Positions 1 to 12,327 are shown, counted from the first letter of the stretch. The stretch: DNA of 60,000 bases from Lineus longissimus (GCF_910592395.1 NC_088318.1:10976349-11036348); one strand, 5' to 3'. Numbers and translations: made by a program. Notes: generated from the sequence alone by a model not told the origin.

Positions 1-3000
1 GATCAACGGGACCAGGTGCTGATTGCGGGATCAGTCTACCGATCACCCCGCCATCTACGACATATTATGGAACCAAGGCAATACGCTGGTTTGTTATTGC
101 CTCGCCAAAGTCGTTGATTGTGGTACCCTTACTTCAGTTTTTTCTAGGATTAGCGTTTTTATACAAATAGAAAATACCTATCGGAGCTATAGGTGCGTCC
201 TCGTGCGTTTATCCATGGCAAATTTTGTGTGGTAAATGTATTTAGCCAAATAATGAACACTCCCTTACCGTACGTAGTAGACCTCGTTCCCGATATCCAA
301 TTGGATGCATTTCATCGTGTTTCTGAATAGGCATAGAAATAGGTACCACTTTTTGGGTTTTCCATGGCCCAACAATAAATACATGACAACTGATAAGACA
401 TAGGCTATAAAAACAATACATAGACCTACATGCAGCGGTCTCGCCGAACTCCAGGTCCACACTTCGATCAACACATGCGTAAAACAATGAATGATTCATC
501 ATTGAATGGTTTCTGCAGTATCCACACCCTCTCGTGCGTTTGCATCCTGACTCTCATGCGTTTGCCGGCGTCACCACTACTGAGCTCAGGTACAGGGCCG
601 GAGAAGAAAACATTAACCCCTGATTTCCTCAGGATGCTACCATGTCTACCCAGTAGTGATTTGGAACACCGAACAGCTCATGAGTCCTGTGGGACTAGAC
701 AATATGGAGCGGCTCCTGTCCTTGCAGTTAATCGGGGTAGCCTCAGAGAAAGCTTTTTAATTTTCCCTAAAAGTGCTGCCACCTGCAAAATGGCGATTCC
801 TCCTCAGTAATAAGATACATGTATTGGTACTAGCACTATGCATCGTGAGAAAATCAGGGGTTGCTACTGCCACTCCTTGATTTCCCCAGGATGCTAGGGA
901 TGCGGAACAGCTCAGGAGGGACTCGACAGCATTTTCCCCATCATAAACTACAACATTTATATACAGCAGTGTGGCTCTAATCTACTTTGTCTTTAAGTAG
1001 CCATAAACGAAGTAAGAGCACCATTTTCTGACAACTCCATGACATGACATGACAATTGGGTTTAAGAAGGGAGTTGATCTGTTTTGTTGTCCTTTTGACC
1101 TCACTTTGGCTGTGGTCCTCGATGTTACATAAGTTTCAGTAGCCTGTGGTCTTATCAATCCCATTGTGAACCTGACGCCGATAGGCTTGTCTTTATCTAT
1201 TCTTGCTACAATGTATTGAAAGACTTTCTCCTTTCTTAGGACTGGCCAGCTCGGCAAGTTCGAAAGCCTGCCTGATTCTCGGCAAGCTGGGCCACTGGTT
1301 CTCCAGGGTGGCATTAATACAAAAAAAACCCAACACTGCTATGATATTTACACGGAAATGTTTATTACAACGATATGCTATAAATAGCGAGCGTTTTACT
1401 TTAATTTACATTTAGTCGCACATGACGAGCATGAACGACTCATCGTGAATTACATGATAGATACTTCTAGACCTTTTTTTGAAATTACATGTACATATAT
1501 ATTGTTATAGTATCATACATGTACAACCTGATCTGAGATCGTGGACCAAAACTTCCCGATTTTCAGGGGAAAAACAAGTCAACTCCTATTTATAACGACT
1601 GTTTCCCCTTTAACATACTCCCGACTATGAAACTTAAAATACCCGGTGTCGTCGCTCAGTGGGCCGATCGTGTCGCGCTTGGAATGAAAGGTTGCTATAT
1701 TGTACAATCGCTTCTCAATATCCTATTAACCAGAGGAAATCCAATCTCTTCCGCTCGGGCGAAATCATCACCTTAACAATATTTGTAAAGAAATAACCAA
1801 ATCTTGTCTTTGATGCCGCTAGAATGGATAAAATGAGTAAGCTCCCCTGTGGGCTTGCCTTTGGAGCAATATGGTTGACTCCTCGGTCGACTCTGCCTCA
1901 CGAAATCTTTCACGAAAATCTTTGCGAAAATATAGTCTGTATTTGACTCAAGGCAGTGTCATTTTTGCCACATTAAGCAGGGCCGACGTGTCATTTCATT
2001 TGACGTCTTCAAGAACTCCCTAGAAAGTACATGTAACGAACTCGTTGAATACTCAAGTGATTATTATTTGACAGGGAAAGTTTCAGGAAGGAAAGTCTGA
2101 AAGGGATCTGACATGGGTGATGCGGGGATCCAGTCCCGATACATTCCCTACAAAAAATATCGGGCGCTTTTTGTGGTCAGCCGCAATCTGAGTTGAATTT
2201 TCTTTCCGACACGTTTTTAGCGGGAACGTGCAGCCCGGGAGTTGGTGGAGGATCACCCGCACACTGTTTGACCCACCGATGGTGATTTATTGCGTCAAGG
2301 ACGTATTCAAAAAGCCAGAATCCCCCTAACTTTTTTTGGTGAAAATAAACATTTGATAAAATATACAGTGATGCGTCATTTCAACATTGTAGACCAACTT
2401 CCTTCAAAGGAGGGGCGCGGCACTCGCTTTTGTCGATCTTTTGGTTTGATAGACGCTCCTTCACCAAAATAACAGAACTGCCTTTTCTGGACGAGGAGGT
2501 CTCATTCATACACGCTACCTTATGCGGCATTAAGAAGCTTCCGCGTCGCTAAACGAACAACGATTACGAATTACGATTTCTTCATTCAGGAACCGGTTAC
2601 AACCGCTAATACAAGGAATTCGTCTTCGTGGATCGTATTTTGTCAGTGATGCGGAAACTCACTGTCGATTCGCATTGAAAAACTGCCCACGAGAAACAGA
2701 GAACGTTTTGCAATATTGTGTACTCCGGTTTCGTTCACGTGCTTCTTTCTCAGTAGATCACTATAACAATTAACCGGCGGTAATCAATTTATGTACAAAG
2801 TCATGATCATGAATATAGATATCAATTAGATCAGTGCCCAACCCTGATGGACCCTCTTGGATTTTCAATCAACAGTAGAATAAAGAGAGTTTCTGAAAAC
2901 TGGGAGATTTAACTACATGTATACGACTAATACGTGTCAACTGATAAATGTTCATCAAATCACTAATTTTCGTTGGTCAACTGCGGATCAGCCTTCATTC

Positions 3001-3035
3001 TGAGAAGTATACTTTTGGATCAGTTCTCAAGCTGG
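1..3035. other. Non-coding flank, no gene recognised
   Basis: No ORF here has recognisable family motifs or paired splice signals. The stretch holds TGATTTCCTCAGGAT-type repeat copies (596-640 and 849-920) and several TACATGTA palindromes (816, 1486, 1516, 2028, 2914). It lies downstream of the ERG stop codon, so part could be distal 3' UTR or intergenic DNA. I see no convincing polyadenylation signal that I can tie to the gene. Confidence 0.5.
596..920. repeat. Two diverged copies of a TGATTTCCYCAGGATGCT repeat
   Basis: Around 596-720, TTAACCCCTGATTTCCTCAG is followed by GGATGCT and, further on, GAACAGCTCATGAG. Around 849-925 the same order recurs with changes: TTGATTTCCCCAGGATGCT, then GGAACAGCTCAGGAG. 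The second copy is preceded by the inverted AAATCAGGGGTT. The same core recurs at 50809-50910, where it forms a near-perfect hairpin. This is probably one low-copy dispersed repeat family; the class is unknown. Confidence 0.5.
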
Positions 3036-3445
3036 TTGGTCCACCAAGAATAGCGAGATTCCGCAAATCTCATCAATTACGAATTGCTATTTATCCGCGG
3101 AAGAAACCATAAGATCATGGGTTTCTAAGCTGGTCAACGTCTGTTACCATTGGAAGGGTCCGTGACTCAGGATCCAATGTTCTCTCACCAATCCACTGTA
3201 ATTTCTTAGACGCAGCGAGTTTTGAATTCTTGTGACGAACTGGTCGAGTCTTTACGAATTAGTATAAATTGTCGCAGCGTCCGTTTTTTAAATAAGACCG
3301 GACCTGGATGAAAACATTAACTTCTAATTCATAACACCAGATACGACTGACTGCAAAATGGAACGCAAGTTCCTTTTTTGATTATAAGTTCGTAATTCGT
3401 AATTAATATTCGTGAGATTTGCGGAAACTCGGTATTATTGGTCAA
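3036..3445. repeat. MITE-like inverted repeat, about 410 bp
   Basis: The left arm (3036-3086) and right arm (3394-3444) are inverted copies sharing GAGATTTGCGGAA and the AATTCGTAATT block, with small indels between them. There is no ORF between the arms. The form suggests an old non-autonomous DNA transposon, but no clear target-site duplication was seen, so the class is open. Confidence 0.4.
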
Positions 3446-3985
3446 TCAACGAGCCTGATTTACCTAAAGGCCAAAACTGTTCGTGCTCATTGTTTTTTCT
3501 CGTGCACAAGTAAAAAAACAACAACATTGCCTCCCTACAGTAACCAGACAGTCATGTCAATGTGATAAAATACTAACTCATAGAGTACAGTATGTGTACG
3601 CAACAGTAATGTTGAGATTTATATTTAGTGTGTGTTGACACAATTAAAAAAAAAATCAAATTCAATTTCAAATTTGAACGAACGGCGTAGGCTTTTAGGT
3701 CAAATACTTGGACCATCCACAGGCATGCCTGGACAAACCTATGTTTTCAGAGGTGCTGAAGCTCAGCTGTTGTGTATCCAATATTTCGAAAGTCAAAACT
3801 TGTTGGTGAACATGGGCACATTTCCACTAATCCCTCATTTTTCGGAAATGTTCGGTAAAAAGTCTGTGCGGCCCCGCCCTTGAGTGTCAACATGTGTATG
3901 AGCACCCAACTCTTAAGTAAAGAAATCTGATTGGTCAATATCATCCATACGTGAGTATGTCCTGTTGACCGTTCAAACATTGTTG

Positions 3986-4072
3986 TACGAAAGCCAAGAA
4001 GGCTCATTCCAATTTCGAAATTCGAGTCTCATTCCAAATTCGAATTTGGAATGAGCCTTCTGGGCTTTCGTA
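3986..4072. repeat. Long hairpin, 34-bp arms, downstream of the ERG stop
   Basis: Arms 3986-4019 and 4039-4072 are inverted copies differing at only about two positions, separated by 19 nt. Inside the right part, 4031-4052 is itself a perfect 22-bp palindrome reading ATTCCAAATTC and its complement. It lies about 300-380 bp past the ERG stop codon on the transcribed strand. If the 3' UTR is that long, the RNA would contain a strong stem. It could equally be a small MITE. Confidence 0.7.
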
Positions 4073-4365
4073 TGCTTGCCGAATCTCGGAAACTGGCGGG
4101 TATCAACGGACACCAAGAACATTTTGGTGAAGTGTCAGTTGGTTTTCACTGTCTTTATGTGACGGAGAATTTAACAATGTTCAGATGTTAAGGCACATTT
4201 TCAGAAAGTTATTCGCCTGAGAATATATGTCGAACGCCTTCCTTGAAGACGCTATCTTGACTCATCGTTAGGTGGCGTCTGATGAAATCGCGGACGACAC
4301 AATTTTCACATGCCACGAATATTTCTATTTATGTACAAAGTCTTGGCCTGATATTCGGTTCAACC

Positions 4366-4895
4366 TCAGGCATAGTAGGAACCTAAGTGTGGTGATATAT
4401 GCCGAGGTTGGGGCAGCATCGTGTGATTGGGAAGATTCGGGTACAAGTTGGCACTGGCATTGGTCCAAGTTGAGCTTGGGTTTCCGAAAAAGTCCGAGCG
4501 CGTGGTCGGCATCGACGCATGCGCGCTCATGAAATTCAACGATTGATTGTAGGGGTAGCTAGACATGAAAAGATCCTGTTGGTACTTGTACGACATTGGG
4601 TCGGCTGGAGAAGGCTGCAGGGCTTGAGCAAGGCCAGCAAAGTCAAATTTATAGGCGTATCGTTTCCCGTGCACTTTCGTCATGATGTTCTTGTCATAGT
4701 AATACCGGAGCGCTCGACTGAGTTTGTCGTAATTCATATTCGGTTTGCTTTTGCGTTCGCCCCACCTCCTTGCTGTTTCATCCGGGTCGACTAACTTGAA
4801 TTCCCCGTTCGTTCCTTCCCACGTGATGCAGCTTGCGTTGGCACTGTCACTGAGTAACTCGAGGAGGAACTGCCACAGTTGGATCTGTCCACTTC
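4366..4895 (-). CDS. ERG: ERG/FLI1-type ETS factor, terminal exon (ETS domain)
   Basis: This is the last coding exon of an ETS transcription factor, which binds GGAA sites in the nucleus. The acceptor TTATTTCAG is at 4896-4904, and the exon opens with two bases that complete a Gly codon. The ETS domain begins at once ([17 protein letters not shown]) and includes [12 protein letters not shown], the [20 protein letters not shown] recognition region with its two DNA-contacting arginines, and [13 protein letters not shown]. The tail ends HLGSYYA and then a TGA stop; a final SHLG(T/S)YY is typical of ERG and FLI1. The intervening tail is rich in Ser, Asn, Pro and Tyr and is diverged. Assignment to the ERG/FLI1 subfamily rather than other ETS classes rests on the domain, the tail and the separate Pointed exon. 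It cannot be split further, because ERG and FLI1 are vertebrate duplicates of one gene. Confidence 0.95.
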
Positions 4896-5846
4896 CTGAA
4901 ATAAGAAGAGCAATAACTTTGAACAAACTTCAAAAAGCGACACTATCGCCATCACAAGAGTCACTATACCCTTCCAACAGGGTCGTCGCCAAGGCCTGAT
5001 GCGATTTCTCGTCGCCGACGAGTCGGAATGTCGATGGCCAGGAGCATCACGGATGTGTTTGTAAAAGAGCATACATGTAAATCGACCATCTGAACAAAAA
5101 TGTGGCCACATTGTTTTCACTTCGAATTTTTTTATCCATGTCGATTTGCAAAGAAAAATTAAACCGCCACTTGTTCTAACAACAACTTGCCATACCTGTT
5201 GGAATATTTATGGCATAAGATCAATTGATTTTTAAACTGCTGTCGCTGAACGAAAATCAACTTCAGCGCAAGTGCAGCGATCCGGATGTCAACTGCGTCA
5301 ACTGCATTCTTTTTTAGGTTACTGCATAGGAAGTGTCAGGAACCCAAACGTTTAAAAAATCTGAAAAGCTGTAACCGGCAAACTTTTCAAGAAAAACACA
5401 CCGCCGCATGGTTATGTGCAATTGACCCGCCGACTTTCCCCGCTACATGTAAGTTCCCGTGTACTAAATGTGGAGATGTTATGCTGCGAGGTAAGCCTGA
5501 GTTTTGTTTTGGAAAGTAGCCTTACCTGAATTCGATAGCCGACTTGATATAGGCCCAAACAACTGATATGGATCTGCAATGAAAAACACAGGAAAATGGT
5601 GAGCAAAATAGCAAATAATTTTTCATTGAAAAAAGAGGCATGTTGCATGTTTTGGATGAAAGGGTGTTACATTCCTTGGTCAGAGGTGCAAAAGCTGACG
5701 TCAGACACGAGTCTGATGTCATGCAACAGTCGATTTGTCTGGTGCCGAAATTTAAGTGCCGGAAACTCGATTTTTCGCCACCGGGAGCGCTGTCATCGGC
5801 CCTGAAAAAAGTGGCACGGACGTACGGGGTATTGCGATCCTTTTTC

Positions 5847-5858
5847 GGGGGGGGGGGG
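5847..5858 (+). repeat. G homopolymer, 12 nt
   Basis: A run of 12 G in an ERG intron. Similar runs occur at 13106-13115, 13126-13137, 19847-19859 and 22679-22693. On the ERG transcript these read as C runs. Length is likely polymorphic and sequencing-sensitive. Confidence 0.9.
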
Positions 5859-7366
5859 TATAAGGATATGCGGGCAATATTTTTCAGTACCGTCTGTGGG
5901 GAGGAGGTATTTGTCCCTGCTTCCTCATGCGATTGACATCCATTTCTCGATTTCCCATCATCATCCCTGGCCATTTGTCGTCAGTCAGTCAACCCGTCGT
6001 CGACAGAATAACAAAGTTCATTACCAGCGGCGGCGAATTAAAAACCGACAAATACTCGCGGTAAATATCGTTAAATCAGATCGCATCCCCGTAACTTCGG
6101 CGACGAAGAAAATGTTCTAAGTGATTTCTCCGGCGACTTTTGCTGCCGGCCGCTATCCTGCAGGTAATTACCTTAAAGGCTTGATTCAATCACGGCGGCA
6201 TGTGCCAATGATTGAGCGCCACTTTCATGTCAATAGTCGACAGTCAAGATCAGATAATCGAATACTTTCAAAATTACGCAGGACGATCAACGCTATTTGA
6301 CCTTAAATTTCGGAAGCTCAAACAAAACCTTGCCATCAGGATATCCGATAATCCGATTTGCTCGGTAAATTAAAAGCCGGGGTGGCTTGCAAAGACTGGC
6401 AAATGAGCTGTGAGAGAAGTGGGGATGCGTTAGGCATGGAGAGTGCCCGGGGCGGGAGACCTCTCACCGCAGAAGGAGCGCTGACAATGACAGGAGATAA
6501 TTCATTGAGATATCGTCTGCTTGCCATTGTGATGATGATTGGACGAGTCCCATGGCGCAGATCAATGATATGATCGGCGGGTTTCTGTCGCGAACGTTAT
6601 GACCGCACCCAGCAATATTCCTAAATTCGGCGCTAAAAAGATATTCGTGAAAGCAGAAACTGCATATATACTCGTAAATCGGGAACTCTATTATTTTCCT
6701 TTTTGGAATACAATCGAGTAAGGTGTATACCATATTTGCAACACTAAAATGAACTGGACAGATATCCCATTGAAAAATGCATCTCCATCCCCATTGATAT
6801 GCCACGCATTTGCAGATTAACCTGCCCGATTTGGCCGACATGTATGATTATTGAATCGCGATATACGGCGTAAAATGACTTTCCGACAACACCTCACACG
6901 ACTGCTTCCGATTTCTCTATTGGCAGGTTAACAAGGGGGCTTTCCTGTTGATTTCTCTGGGGTTTCTGACGAGAAGGAACCCTGGTCTCAATGGATCAGT
7001 TGCAATGCTCGCAAGTGACGATATCCACGTCGAGTGTACACAAGTAAAATGGCAGTGCCTAATAGGACTTCATCACATAAGTATGCGTATCAAGCCGCGT
7101 AGCAAACAAATGCAGGCATTTTCCGTCTGCAACACGGCAATATCGATCCTTTCCAGCGGTCAAGAAGAATGATAAATTCTCTTTTTGATAATAGGCCCCT
7201 TATACACGAAGCGGACGTTTTTTACTGGTGTACACTTGAGAATTTCTTTTATTTTTGGGTACAAAATACGAAAAAAAACGTTTTGGATCAACGCAAAAAA
7301 GTGTTGTGGTCTTTCCCCGTGAAGTAAATGTTAGTTTCCGATCATTCTAACTCTAGGGCGTAGCAG

Positions 7367-7472
7367 ATGGACATGAAGCTTACAAGAAACGATTAAATGG
7401 ACTTATTTGTTGTGAAAACCGACCAAATGCTGGGGCATACATCCATTCGAAGCACTTCCCTGAGGACACCAC
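7367..7472 (+). pseudogene. THAP-like exon remnant
   Basis: The segment is flanked by AG (TAGCAG before 7367) and by a GTGAGC donor after 7472. Its open frame ends SKHFPEDTT. The second half lines up with a THAP DNA-binding domain: a Leu-rich helix, a Pro ten residues before SKHF, then HFPED. Two diagnostic positions are changed: the expected Cys before S-x-H is His (IHSKHF), and the conserved Trp before the Pro is Asn. No matching first-half exon with the C-x(2-4)-C pair was found upstream. It is more likely a decayed or divergent exon than a working THAP zinc finger. It sits antisense inside an ERG intron. Confidence 0.35.
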
Positions 7473-7859
7473 GTGAGCAACGAACCAAATCACTGGTTAA
7501 CGGGTTAATCTAGTTTCGTGCTTAGTGGAAATGACGAATTTGATTCATGATATTATGAATGAGCCAGAAAGGTCATGCGAATTTTTGGAGATATAACAAA
7601 AGAAAAGAAATGATTTTTAGGAGTGTTTGGTTGATACTGATGCCATTTATGATGAAAAAGTTACAACCGCATCCGTTCTTTTGGTTTAGATGTTACTGAT
7701 GACCACGCGTGCTGCCGTAAAAACAGACTGCCAACATTTTCGGCTTTTACGTCATGATTGTTTCTACATGTATAAATAGATGACCCCCAATTCCTGAAGG
7801 ATTTAAGGGACAAATAGTGCGAGGTATAGGCTTATAATGATGTGTATGTAATTTTTTCT

Positions 7860-8110
7860 TTCGTAAAAATGGCTTCCATCAGGACCGCAACTTCTTCAAA
7901 CTGGATTGTTAATCTTTTTAAGTGAAAATTTAAAATAAACAGCGCACTAGAAGGGGAAGCGCATGTACTTGAAGAATCTATGCTTTAATCTGCTCCGCAT
8001 GAACATTATCGTGTGTGTATGTCGGCGCATGGTGGCGATCAGTGGTATTATCCTCCAACAATATGCACCAAAACTCGTCGCCCAAGTTGTCCCTTTAAGA
8101 CGAATACTAA
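7860..8110 (+). repeat. Dispersed repeat family R1, copy 1
   Basis: This copy shares ordered blocks with copies at about 12945, 22707, 36820 and 53081: AAAATGGCTTCCATC, then CAGCGCACTAGAA (with CAGAGCACTAGAACGAA in copy 3), GGCGCATGGTGGC, GGTATTATCCTCC, and CGCCCAAGTT followed by CCCTTTAA. All copies lie in the same orientation. There is no coding capacity. It is probably a non-autonomous transposon or old SINE-like repeat of unknown class. Confidence 0.65.
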
Positions 8111-8825
8111 ATCAGGTGACTACAGGAAAGGCAGAGGAAATATTGCAATCTTTTCTCGGATACTGAAGTCAATATAAAATCCATCTGCAACTTCCCTGTT
8201 TTCCTTTAGAGGAAATCTCCTTCGAAACTCAAAGTTGTTCAAACATTTAAATCAAATATCGAGGAAGGTAAAACGCTTTATTTGAACAAACACTGGCAAT
8301 TTAAATCTTCAATTAGACGTGGGAATCCTACCGAGTGTAAACGCAAAACTGATTAAATCATTCTCGCCTGGCTCGCCTCGGGTTTGGCGTTGGCGCTTGC
8401 CATGGGACTCACGCCGACATTAATCCAATGGACGCTGTTTGAAAATCGTGTTTCAAATCCGTAATACGTGGTGATCACGGTCACTTTGTTAAGGCAGAAG
8501 TCAACTAAATCGTGACTATTCATTTTGAATAGTTCTGCGTTAACCCTCGAAAGAAAAAGTTAGCAAAAAAGGTTTTCTATAATAGTTTCTTTCAACCTTT
8601 CCCTCCTTAAAGCCAATAGCAAATTGCATTATGTCCCATGGACGGCGAGGGTTTTTTAAGACCCCCCTTTACAATATTAACCTACATGTAGGCCTCAAAT
8701 AAATTGCACATCAAAATGTAAATTACATGTACCCCCAAAAGTGATGTTATTTTCTTCTGAGTACTTTTTTATATAACCACGTTGCTTCGATTTTATTCGA
8801 AATGTCACACAGATCGATGTCTTAC

Positions 8826-8894
8826 CTTGTGTTCGCCAGTGTTGGTGTACAATATCTCTGTTCTGTTGGGTCATACAACTGTGGAAATAACCAG
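8826..8894 (-). CDS. ERG: ERG linker exon between PNT and ETS (69 bp)
   Basis: This short exon was found from splice signals and phase, not from similarity. The acceptor has a strong pyrimidine tract (TTCTTTTCTCGTTTCAG) and the donor is CAAG followed by GTAAGA. The Pointed exon ends with one base, T, and the ETS exon opens with GA. Joining those two directly would make a TGA stop. This exon starts CT, giving TCT (Ser), and ends with a single G, giving GGA (Gly) before SGQIQLW. It therefore restores the frame on both sides and encodes 22 further residues, including NRDIVHQHWRTQ. Vertebrate ERG/FLI1 also has small exons in this linker. The residues themselves are not conserved enough to prove it, and further alternative exons may exist. 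Confidence 0.7.
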
Positions 8895-11221
8895 CTGAAA
8901 CGAGAAAAGAATAGTCACCATTTAGGACGGAAATATTGTGGTACTTTTTATATTGTTCCTGCAAGAATTCTTAAAATTCTCTAAACTAAAAGATATGGGA
9001 AGGTGGTGATGTCCAAATTCTGGAGCAGCACTATTCATGGCGACTTTTTGTCCAATCGAAAGCGTTCAAGATTCCTCATCCGAGTTAATAGTGACCAATC
9101 AACCAATCAAGAGCACGCAATCCTGCTGCACCGAGTTAGTGACTAGAACGGAACCAATCACGAAGATTCTTTCAGTGAAACTTAGCGCACGTGATTGCTT
9201 CAGGAAAGGAATGAATTTGCCTCGCTTCTCTCATGAATCACTGAAAACGACCCAGCAAGAAAACTGAATCGCGAATCCTTTCATGACATTCTGGCCGTGA
9301 CGATGCCATGAAAATATCATCCAGGGAATCGACAAATAATTTGATAACCATTCCGGTAAACCAATAGAGTGAGCTGAAAGAATTATCCTGTATCTAACAT
9401 GCCTAACGCCCTGAATGTTATATGATTTGACATGAATCATCCGGCTCGTCCGCATTAATTCAGCTGAAGAGTGTCACTAGATCGATCGACAAATGGCCAA
9501 TTTTTTGAGATTATATACATTTATAAACATAAACATATAACAAGCCACGTGGCGGGAGTGGTTTCAACTGGTGACGTGTTGATATCCATGCCTCAACCTT
9601 GCCGAATTTCAACCGATCACCGACAAAAGAAAAAGAAAAAGAGCCACATTAATATTTATTGGAAGAAAGTCGTTCAGCACTTTCTGATTGTAAAATGGAC
9701 CATACATGTACTTTCGGCTCAATGTCGGCCCGGGCGATTGTTTCACTAATTTCGCTGCCGTGAATTTTGCCAGTAACACCTGAGCATATAGGTACTGTTC
9801 ACCAATGGTATACATGTATATACTAATTTCATTTTTAAGATGACACGGACCCAGTGCGTCCAGGATCCGTTTATCTTGTTCATCCACCACACAATGGTGA
9901 GCCACTGTGGACAGTGTCAATCTTTCGGATCACTACACCAGTATTTGTCACCGGTAAATAGAAAATCCTATTGACTTTCGTCCCGTGTGGTGTTGGCTGA
10001 GGCCACGGCGGGATCCAGGCGGAATAGACATGATAGCTTGACGGGTAAACACGAGAAGCGAGGACCGCTCGGGATTTCCACAAGATAGAGGATGAGATTC
10101 ATGTATTGTTTGCATGTGCTAAAAATAAACATGGGGTTTATCACACTTTACACATGCTTGGATGTCTAGCAGGCCATAAAATTAACCGCCGACTACAATG
10201 ACTGCATATTCCTCCTGTCGCGGCGATAATTCTCGTAATTTGCCGCTGTGTTTAATTTGTCGTGAAATTTTCGTCAGCACGCACTGTCGGTTCTGAGTTC
10301 CGGTGTGCGTGTGGGAGTATGGGTAATATCTATCAGCGTTTGCCAGGGCATCATCTAATCCCGGGAAAACATCAGTTGATGACTTGATGGAAATAAATGT
10401 AGCTGCTTTGTGATGGTTAACCCCTTAAGTAGTTAAAGGGACAACTTTGGCGTGTGATTTACCTGGCAAGGAGGATAATGTACCAACATGACACCATGAG
10501 ACAAGACCACCATTGAATATTCATAGGTTGGAGATGATACTGACCTATCAATTAGACGCGAGTATGTTTTTAACTGTCAAGTGCATATTTGGAGAGGTGT
10601 TGAAAAGATATTTGGTGTGGCAAGTCTAAAGATATGAAGAAATTATTTGTTGAAAAAAATTAATTTTGAATTTTGCTAATTTGGCAATAGGGGGCAAGTT
10701 TTGAGATTTTTCTGCCAGTTGGCTGAAAAGAGTGGAAATATCAACGTCTGTCCAATTTGTCGATTATCAAAAAATTTCCGTGGTCAACTACCAGTTTACT
10801 TTTCACCATTTACTTGCCCGACTGTCCGGAATATCATATCAAAATTTCAGATTCACAACCCCACGCAGTATTTGATGCGACGCGGTCAAACATTGTGACA
10901 ATTTAATTGCTAAAAGGCTTAAAAAATCAATGGTGGACTTGTCAAAAATCGGAGCACCGTAGACCTTGATTGCAACTAATGGTCGCATCAATTACCAGTG
11001 TCGTTGTATGCGTATTATCGGGGTAATCGACAATCGAGGACATCACAATGACGTCATGATATTGTTCCATGCATTTCGCGCCGCGCGTCCTCAATGCATC
11101 GATTCGCACAAAAAAGATAGCTGCACCGAGGGCTCACTCTGAATAAAAATCAGAACACCCTGGTAATTTGGTAAGAGTTAGATTTTTTCCCACTTTATAT
11201 TCAACTTGATGATGGAAACTA

Positions 11222-11340
11222 ATAGTATGGAGTGGAAGATGAATGGCAGCCAACAGCTCGGTAATTATGCCTTTAATAACTCCCTTGATTCGACGTTGAA
11301 AAATTATGACCAAGATAACTTTTACCTTGACTCTGACTAT
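11222..11340 (+). repeat. Direct repeat left of the split tRNA-Glu
   Basis: A block starting GGCAGCCAACAGCTCGGTA, with ATGCCTTTAATAACTCC and TACCTTGACTCTGA, recurs on the same strand at about 12614-12712 on the other side of the split tRNA. Together with flank similarity to the intact tRNA-Glu locus at 20.9 kb, this suggests a tandem array of a larger unit that included the tRNA gene. Confidence 0.65.
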
Positions 11341-11392
11341 ACAATATGTGTAAAAAATATTGCGTTCCCACACCGGGAATCGAACCCGGGCC

Positions 11393-12327
11393 GCGAAATT
11401 TTTTTCTGCAGGATACTTCTGCCACAGTGTACATCTGACAGCCAATCACAATTGGCGCGATCTTTGACGTCACACTGTTTATTTATGCATGATAATGCAA
11501 ATACAATGGACGATACTGAGTCGCATGCCGAGTGCCACTTCAACTGTGAATGTGACAATAGTTCATTGTCTGACCCCAATTATGCTCAACTCAAGGTTTG
11601 TGTCGTAGTGTTTAGGAATGAATTGCGCAGATTCATTGTAAAATTGATGATATTATGCGTACAAAAGAGGCATCAGCTGATCTGATCGCTACATTGCAGT
11701 GCATGCATTGATTTGTGAAATTTTAAGGGGCAGTGACACTGCAGTGTTGCCAATGTTGATAATTATTAAAGGGACAGTGTATCCGATGTCTCGCGATTTG
11801 TGAAATTTTAAGGGGCAGTGACACTGACAGTGTTGCCAATGTTGATAATTATTAAAGGGACAGTGTATCCGATGTCTGCTGTTGAAGGTATCAGGCCTAT
11901 TTTGGTAGTTTGAACATTGTTGAAGGGCCATTGTATAAAACACATTTTGACAAGCAAACAAAATAAATTGAATGGTGGCGCCACCTATGCATATACAGCA
12001 GAACTAGTTACACGGTTGACAGATAAACATTCAACCTCGGCTATTTTGCCGAGCACAGTGCGCCTTTAACAGACAAGTCCAATAAATACAGTCCACTCGA
12101 CAATGAAAATACATGTTAAGATACTGCAAATAAATATATTTTAGCTAATATACTCCTCTAACCATTTGCTAACTTGTTCTTTCCAAGATTATCAGAAGAC
12201 GTGGCATTGTTGACATTATTGCGCCATGTGGAAAGATGATGTCAACAAAGACACGTGCTTGCCTTGAATTCTGATTGGCTGTCAGATGTACACTATGGCA
12301 GAAGTATCCTGCAGAAAAAAATTTCGC
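11393..12327. mobile_element. Non-autonomous TIR transposon, 935 bp, in tRNA-Glu
   Basis: The ends are inverted copies over about 61 bp with two mismatches. The outermost 32 bp are identical and begin GCGAAATTTTTTTCTGCAGG. The element is flanked by perfect 9-bp direct repeats (ACCCGGGCC at 11384-11392 and at 12328-12336). A 9-bp duplication with long TIRs best fits the Mutator/MULE superfamily; hAT and P elements usually make 8 bp. No transposase-like ORF is present, so it would need an enzyme from elsewhere. An internal tandem duplication lies at 11710-11881. Confidence 0.88.
11710..11881 (+). repeat. Two-copy tandem repeat, period about 85 bp
   Basis: Copy 1 (11710-11794) and copy 2 (11795-11881) are near-identical, from GATTTGTGAAATTTTAAGGG to GTGTATCCGATGTCT. 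The second copy has a 2-bp insertion (CACTGACAGTG against CACTGCAGTG). The pair lies inside the 935-bp TIR element, where subterminal or internal tandem repeats are common in non-autonomous elements. Confidence 0.92.

Larger units (their letters stand above)
4896..8825 (-). other. ERG intron between the linker exon and the ETS exon
   Basis: The intron is bounded by GTAAGA at its 5' end (8825) and TTTCAG at its 3' end (4896). It holds a 12-nt G run (5847-5858), a GC-richer stretch near 6370-6600 with no recognisable coding motif, a THAP-like exon remnant on the opposite strand (7367-7472) and one copy of a dispersed repeat (about 7860-8110). Confidence 0.75.
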
